Shown: positions 5,219-9,474 of the stretch, in pieces
Position numbering within the stretch: position 1 is the stretch's first letter
How the letters are laid out: each line of letters begins with the position of its first letter
Assembly: GCA_964485695.1 (NCBI GenBank)
Contig: CAZAKZ010000184.1
Location: 1-9,474, forward strand
DNA: 9,474 bases
From: CAZAKZ01 sp964485695
Lineage (GTDB): Bacteria; Planctomycetota; JAFGQW01
Direction: 5' to 3'
Translations under genes and position numbers: made by a program
Notes under the pieces: model-generated
The model's input: only the letters and a program-made list of their open reading frames with translations
Told to the model about the DNA's origin: nothing
Database searches by the model: none

Positions 5219-7924
5219 TCATGCACACGCCCTCTCTATGTCCAGCGACACGAGCCGGATCAGCTCCTCGCTCTCCATCTCGGTCAGCATCTTCTCCGCG
5301 CCCCCCTCGACCACGTCGCGGGCCAGGCCGGTCTTCTCCTCGATCAGCGCGTCGATCTTCTCCTCGACCGTGCCCCGGCACACGAACTTGTGCACCAGCA
5401 CGTTCCGCTCCTGGCCGATGCGGAAGGCACGGTCCGTGGCCTGGTTCTCCACGGCCGGATTCCACCAGCGGTCGAAGTGGATGACGTACGAGGCGGCGGT
5501 GAGGTTGAGTCCGGTTCCGCCGGCCTTCAGGGACAGCACAAAGAAGGGGGGGCCCTGCTCCTCCTGGAATACTTCGATGAGCCGCCGGCGCTTTCCGACC
5601 GGGGTGCCGCCGTGGAGGATCAACCCCTCCCGGCCGAAGATCCCGGCGAGGTGCCTCGCGAGTGGCTCCGTCATCTCCCGGAACTGGGTGAAGACGAGGA
5701 CCTTTTCCTGCCGTGCGGCGATCTCCTCGCAGATCTCTCCCAGCCGTCCAAACTTGCCGCTCTGGCCCGGGTCGTACTCCCCGTCGCCCAGAAAGTGGCT
5801 CGGATGGTTGCAGATCTGCTTGAAGCGCATCAGGAACGCCAGCACCAGCCCGCGGCGCTTGATTCCGCTGGTGTCTTCCAGCAGTGCGGCGAGCTCGCCC
5901 ACCGACTTCTTGTAGAGCGCTGCCTGGTTCTTCCCCAGGCCACAGAAGGCCTTGACCTCGGTCTTCAGGGGCAGGTCCGCGATGACGTTCCGGTCGGTCT
6001 TGAGCCGGCGCAGGATGTAGGGCCGGACCAGGTTTCGCAGGGGCGCGAAGCGGTCCTGCGGCTGTTTCTCCAGCGCCTTCACGAACGTCTTGAACCGCCG
6101 CGAGGTGCCGAGCAGGCCCGGGCAGAGGAAATCGAACAGGGACCACAGGTCGGAGAGTCTGTTTTCCACGGGCGTGCCCGTGAGCGCGATGCGGGCCTCG
6201 CTCTTCAGTTTCTTGACCATCCGGGTCTGCCGGGCACCCGGGTTCTTGATGTTCTGGGCCTCGTCCAGCACCACCAGGCGCCACTCCAGGTCGAGGAGCC
6301 ACGCCTGGCGGAGCCCCATGGCGTACGTGGTCAAGATCACGTCGATTGAACGGAGTAGAGGACCGGGATCGGCGGCGGCCGCCGCCAGGTCGTCCTTCCT
6401 CATTTCCGATGGGTGGAGGTAGACTGCCTCGAGGGTCGGCGCAAAGCGGGCGATCTCGGCCTTCCAGTTCGCGAGCAGGGACGCCGGTACCACCACCAGG
6501 GAGGGCCGGCGCCGCTTCTTCCCGCCGGCCTTCTTGAGGGACAGGAGCAGCGACAGCACCTGGAGGGTCTTGCCCAGCCCCATGTCGTCGGCCAGGCACG
6601 CCCCGAGGCCGAGGTTCGAGAGCAGCCAGAGCCAGCGGATGCCCTTTTCCTGGTAGGGCCGTAGCGTGGCCTGGAGGATCTTGCCCGGCCGGACCGGATC
6701 GAGCTCACCGGGATCGCGCAGGCGAGCCAGCATCTCCCCGAGCCAGGCGCCCGCGGTCACGAGAGACCACGCCCGGTCCGGGTCTTCGTCCTGCACGTCG
6801 GAACCGAGGTCCGCAGGGGCCCCAGCCAGAAGACGCATGCCCTCGTTGAAGGAGATTCCCCCCCGGGCGGCTTCCTTCTCCACCGCCTTCCAGTGCTCGA
6901 GCGCCTGGGCAAGCTGCGCGCGGTTGACCTCCACCCACTGACCCCGGAGCTGGACCAGGCCGTCTTCGCCGGCCATGAGACGGCGCCACTCTTCCCGGGT
7001 GAGGCGCTGGTCCCCCAGGGCGAGCGACACATTGAAGTCCAGGAGCTGGTCGTGGCCGAGGCGGTTCCGCTTCTTCTCGCCGAGGGTGACGGCCACTCGC
7101 GGCCGGGGGCGGCTGTGCCACCAGTCGGGCACGCGCACCAGGAGGCCGCTCGCCTCCAGGACCGGCACATCTCTGAGGAACCGGTGGGCATCGCCTGGCG
7201 TCCAGGCCAGAGGGTGGTAGATGTCTCCCGAATCGACCAGTTCTCTGACGAGGCTGCTCTGTCCGGCCGCCCGCTCCACGGGGGAGAGGAGCCGGATCAT
7301 GGCCTTTCGGTTCCGGGCGCCGGCGTATTCCCGCAGGGCCCGGCTCAGCGGCCGGTGCTGGATCCGTCCGCCCCGGGAGAGATCCGGGGCGTAGGTTGCC
7401 ATGAAGGCGAACGGGAGCTCCCGGTCCCGGCGGTTCTCCGCCAGGTGGAAGCAGACCCGGCCGACCTGGTGCCAGAGCGGAGCGCGGAGTTTCAGGATTT
7501 CCGCGAGCCCCTTGCCCGAGGCTTGGACCTCCTGCCGCACCCATCCGTCCAGGTCGTGCCACAGGGTCCGGTAAACCTCGTTGTTCAGGTACTCGGCCCC
7601 TTGCATGAGGGGTGCACCCGTGAGGAAGGCGGTGATCTCGGAATCGCGTGGGGGGATCACGGGCGCAAGGCTGCCTTCTCCATGCTCGGAGATCTGGCAG
7701 AGTGCGGTCAGGTAGCGGCAGGACAGATCGCGCCAGAAGGAAAAGGACGGGGGTGGGGGTGCCTCGGGCGGCCGCGCGGCCAGGGTGAAGAGACCGGGCG
7801 CCTGGCCGAGGGAGAAGGCGCCCACGGCTTTCTTTACCCAGGCGTCAGGTTCTTCGTCTGGTTCCGGGTTCTCCCCGAGCACGTGCACGTGGCCGGTCGG
7901 AGAGAGGGCGAGTTCGGGTCTCAT
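5219..7924 (-). CDS. Bacterial SNF2/SWI2-family DEAD/DEAH-like helicase ATPase
   Basis: This protein of 901 residues is an ATP-driven double-stranded-DNA translocase of superfamily 2. Residues about 255-345 match the bacterial SNF2 N-terminal region (DUF3670): VPDWWHSR, LLDFNVSLALGD, LTREEWRRL, LVQLRGQWVEV. The RecA-like core begins with LRPYQEKGIRWLW (421-433). Motif I is DDMGLGKT (446-453), motif II DEAQ (554-557) and motif III LTGTPVENRLSDLW (581-594). Domain 2 has VLVFTQF (742-748), motif V AGGTGLNLTAA (801-811) and motif VI QATDRAFRIGQ (828-838). All catalytic residues appear intact, so an active enzyme is expected. Residues 1-250 match nothing I recognise. The ATG at 7924 has GGAG at 7932-7935 and an in-frame stop shortly upstream. 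It is the middle gene of the operon, between the SEC-C and SWIM genes. B. subtilis YwqA, next to SWIM protein YwqB, is a comparable arrangement. The role is presumed to be DNA remodelling, repair or protection. Confidence 0.95.
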   Translation of the reverse strand: MRPELALSPTGHVHVLGENPEPDEEPDAWVKKAVGAFSLGQAPGLFTLAARPPEAPPPPSFSFWRDLSCRYLTALCQISEHGEGSLAPVIPPRDSEITAFLTGAPLMQGAEYLNNEVYRTLWHDLDGWVRQEVQASGKGLAEILKLRAPLWHQVGRVCFHLAENRRDRELPFAFMATYAPDLSRGGRIQHRPLSRALREYAGARNRKAMIRLLSPVERAAGQSSLVRELVDSGDIYHPLAWTPGDAHRFLRDVPVLEASGLLVRVPDWWHSRPRPRVAVTLGEKKRNRLGHDQLLDFNVSLALGDQRLTREEWRRLMAGEDGLVQLRGQWVEVNRAQLAQALEHWKAVEKEAARGGISFNEGMRLLAGAPADLGSDVQDEDPDRAWSLVTAGAWLGEMLARLRDPGELDPVRPGKILQATLRPYQEKGIRWLWLLSNLGLGACLADDMGLGKTLQVLSLLLSLKKAGGKKRRRPSLVVVPASLLANWKAEIARFAPTLEAVYLHPSEMRKDDLAAAAADPGPLLRSIDVILTTYAMGLRQAWLLDLEWRLVVLDEAQNIKNPGARQTRMVKKLKSEARIALTGTPVENRLSDLWSLFDFLCPGLLGTSRRFKTFVKALEKQPQDRFAPLRNLVRPYILRRLKTDRNVIADLPLKTEVKAFCGLGKNQAALYKKSVGELAALLEDTSGIKRRGLVLAFLMRFKQICNHPSHFLGDGEYDPGQSGKFGRLGEICEEIAARQEKVLVFTQFREMTEPLARHLAGIFGREGLILHGGTPVGKRRRLIEVFQEEQGPPFFVLSLKAGGTGLNLTAASYVIHFDRWWNPAVENQATDRAFRIGQERNVLVHKFVCRGTVEEKIDALIEEKTGLARDVVEGGAEKMLTEMESEELIRLVSLDIERACA

Positions 7925-8006
7925 GGGGCGGCTCCGGGGTCAGTTGGCAAGGCGTGATTGTAGTCTTCATGGGGTGGACTGGCCAGTGGGATGTCGGCGC
8001 AACCTG

Positions 8007-8927
8007 TCAAGACCCGCAGCAGCGTTTGTACTTCTTCCCGCTTCCGCAAGGGCAAGGGTCGTTCCGGCCCGTTTTTTTCCGCGCCCTGGTCTTCGCGGCC
8101 GCCTCGGAAGCTGCATTCCGGGCGGCTTTGAGGGAGCGTTTGCCGACCTTTTTCACCTCCCGGTCCCGGCCCTTCAGTATTTTCCGCAGGTCGGGGTGCG
8201 CCTGCACGAATACGTCGTGGAGGCGGTGCGCTTCGGCCAGGGAGAGGTCCACGTCCTCGAACGTCTCGATGTCGAAGGTGCCGTCCAGGAGGTGGCGGGC
8301 CTGGAAGATCTCCTCTGGTGGTGTTACTTCGGGACCGGGGCGCACCTTCCGGAACGAGAGCCTCACCTCCTTGCACGGGCATCCCGGCCTGGGGCAGTAG
8401 AAGTCCTGCACGAGATATTTCGTATCCTCGTGCTGGAATCGGAAGGTGTAGGGCTCCAGGGGCCTGGACGGGTCCGGTTCGTAGCAGAGTTCGGCAAAGG
8501 CGACCAGGGCGTCGGTGTTCATGGTCTCGGGGGGAATGACGTACGTGGCCAGGCGGCGCTCGAACCGGGCGCGGCTTCTCCTCCGGTCATACTCCGATTT
8601 CAGGTCGTCCTTCAACACCACGTCCAGAACGGCGAGGAATTCTCCCACCAGGCGCTTCTCTTCCGGTGAGAACCGGGACTTCCTGTCAGGACGCCAGGTC
8701 GTCATGTCAAGGCTCAGCTCGAGCGCCGGGCCCGTGGCCTGCTGTTTTCCCCGGCCGTCGGTTTCCTCGAGGGTGAGGTGGACGGAGTTGCAGTCGCAGT
8801 CCGGATTTTTACAGTACTGACGGAGCATCACGAAGTGGCGGTCGCTCTCTGGAAGATGGAGCAGCAAACCGGTGACGCGCTGCACGGGTTCATCCGGATA
8901 TCGGATCCGGACCTTCACCTTCTTCAT
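8007..8927 (-). CDS. SEC-C motif protein with duplicated Cys-rich module
   Basis: This protein has 306 residues. The C-terminus is a textbook SEC-C zinc motif: GRNDPCPCGSGKKYKRCCG (287-305), with C292, C294, C303 and C304, like the SecA tail that binds zinc and SecB. In other proteins the motif is thought to mediate protein or ribosome contacts. The body holds two similar Cys clusters, both C-x4-C-x-C: C39/C44/C46 and C178/C183/C185. Each follows an aromatic-Cys pair (QYC, FYC) and precedes a beta-like stretch (VHLTL, VRLSF) and later a helical acidic/basic segment, which implies an internal duplication. A basic Ala/Arg/Lys helix (about 255-287) leads to the SEC-C tail. No clear SD precedes the ATG at 8927, and no alternative start was found. 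It is the first gene of the predicted operon; the helicase begins 82 bp after its stop. The SEC-C call is secure, while the function of the body is unknown. Confidence 0.9.
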   Translation of the reverse strand: MKKVKVRIRYPDEPVQRVTGLLLHLPESDRHFVMLRQYCKNPDCDCNSVHLTLEETDGRGKQQATGPALELSLDMTTWRPDRKSRFSPEEKRLVGEFLAVLDVVLKDDLKSEYDRRRSRARFERRLATYVIPPETMNTDALVAFAELCYEPDPSRPLEPYTFRFQHEDTKYLVQDFYCPRPGCPCKEVRLSFRKVRPGPEVTPPEEIFQARHLLDGTFDIETFEDVDLSLAEAHRLHDVFVQAHPDLRKILKGRDREVKKVGKRSLKAARNAASEAAAKTRARKKTGRNDPCPCGSGKKYKRCCGS

Positions 8928-9107
8928 GCGATTGGCCAGATTTCAAGGTGTTCAGGAAACACAAGATGATCTCGGGGAAGGAAGGCCGGGATCTGACTCG
9001 CGGGATATCCATCCCCGGGCTCGAATTGCGAGCGTGACGAATGGGCCAGGGACTCGCATGCAACCAATGATATTTTTGTTCCGAGATCGACTGTCATCAC
9101 CGGCGAC

Positions 9108-9464
9108 TCATGGATATACGTTTGCGACTTCCGCGAGGTGCCACTGGCCATGACGCCGCACGAGGGCACAGCTGATGGTCCAGCCCTTCTCCAGGAAATC
9201 GGTCGCGGTTTCCGGCACTTCAATGGGGCCGAACACCCCTCCTTCCATCATCGGGGCGAGCCAGAGCTTGCCTGGCTCGAGGCGGGTGATGGTGCAGTGG
9301 CCGAAGTCGACGAACCCCTCCCCCGAGGGCCGGCCCGGGAGGCCGACCTCGATCTCGCTCAGGAGGTAAGACGCCCGCTCTGCGCGGGGAAGGTCGCGGG
9401 AAGCCCTGGAGGCGGTCGCGTAGCTAGTTGTTGTTGCATAATCAGATGAGAGGCCGAATTCTCC
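9108..9464 (-). pseudogene. Start-less coding-like frame, probable 3' remnant of a gene
   Basis: On the minus strand a frame stays open from just after an in-frame TAG (9465-9467) to TGA at 9108-9110, about 118 codons. From about 9400 down, codon choice is strongly GC-ending like the neighbouring genes. The peptide looks protein-like: ASYLLSEIEVGLPG, then GFVDFGHCTITRLEPGKLWL, APMMEGGVFGPIEVPET, and near the end GWTISCALVRR and LAEVANVYP. No ATG, GTG or TTG occurs in this frame before a Met-Met pair in the middle; CTG at 9360-9362 is the only early candidate. An ATG at 9437-9439 lies in another frame and stops after 26 codons. The simplest reading is a truncated or frameshifted gene whose 5' part was replaced by the AT-rich edge sequence. 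I do not recognise the family. Confidence 0.5.
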
Positions 9465-9474
9465 CTATAAAAAT

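Noticed and set aside
5203..5226. GTG at 5226 as start of the SWIM protein
   Set aside because: It would overlap the helicase gene and add eight unconserved residues. ATG 5202 has a GGGAAGG SD at 7-nt spacing and gives the usual family N-terminus.
5205..6599. 464-codon minus-strand frame inside the SNF2 gene
   Set aside because: Out-of-frame shadow of the helicase: Pro/Arg/Gly-rich, with no motif, while the overlapping frame has all SNF2 motifs.
9138..9449. Plus-strand open frame of 103 codons at the right edge
   Set aside because: It has no SD and no recognisable motif. The minus-strand frame over the same bases has far more protein-like sequence and codon choice.
1..9474. CRISPR array, insertion sequence or transposase
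   Set aside because: No regularly spaced repeats of CRISPR length, no transposase-like frame and no terminal inverted repeats with target duplications were visible.

Overview
The window is GC-rich bacterial DNA. The coding regions use mostly G or C in third codon positions and most starts have a recognisable Shine-Dalgarno (SD) sequence. The organism cannot be named from the sequence alone. An ECF sigma factor followed by a membrane-anchored anti-sigma protein with a very large extracytoplasmic domain is common in Planctomycetota and other large-genome environmental bacteria, so that kind of host is an inference only.

Layout. (1) Positions 1-121 are a leader with a perfect 8-bp hairpin. (2) Positions 122-2154 (+) hold a translationally linked pair: an ECF-type sigma-70 factor and a single-pass membrane protein whose N-terminus looks like an anti-sigma domain that has lost most of its zinc ligands. 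(3) Positions 2155-2906 are a gene-poor, more AT-rich stretch of about 750 bp. It holds a palindrome, a 10-bp-periodic repeat, tRNA-like hairpins, a degenerate initiator-tRNA-like sequence (anticodon CAT, encoded CCA end) and a strong intrinsic terminator. It looks like a recombination or integration scar. (4) Positions 2907-4076 (+) encode an AAA_14/DUF4143-type ATPase with a PD-(D/E)XK-like C-terminus. (5) It is convergent, with a 10-bp gap, to a three-gene minus-strand operon read from 8927 down to 4087: a SEC-C zinc-motif protein with an internally duplicated Cys-rich module, a bacterial SNF2/SWI2-type ATPase with a DUF3670-type N-terminal region, and a SWIM zinc-finger protein with a C-terminal helix-turn-helix. 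(6) Positions 9108-9464 (-) carry a coding-like reading frame that lacks a normal start, probably the 3' remnant of a gene.

How the genes may work together. The sigma/anti-sigma pair is a self-contained signalling unit. The SNF2-SWIM pairing is a known bacterial association (for example ywqA-ywqB in Bacillus subtilis). Here it is extended by a third zinc-motif protein upstream and by a DNA-binding HTH on the SWIM protein. This suggests a DNA-associated complex with an ATP-driven translocase and two zinc-bearing accessory proteins, one able to bind DNA. Its biological role (repair, chromosome maintenance or defence) is not established by the sequence. This operon, the scar at 2460-2685 and the start-less frame at the right edge are the parts most worth checking.
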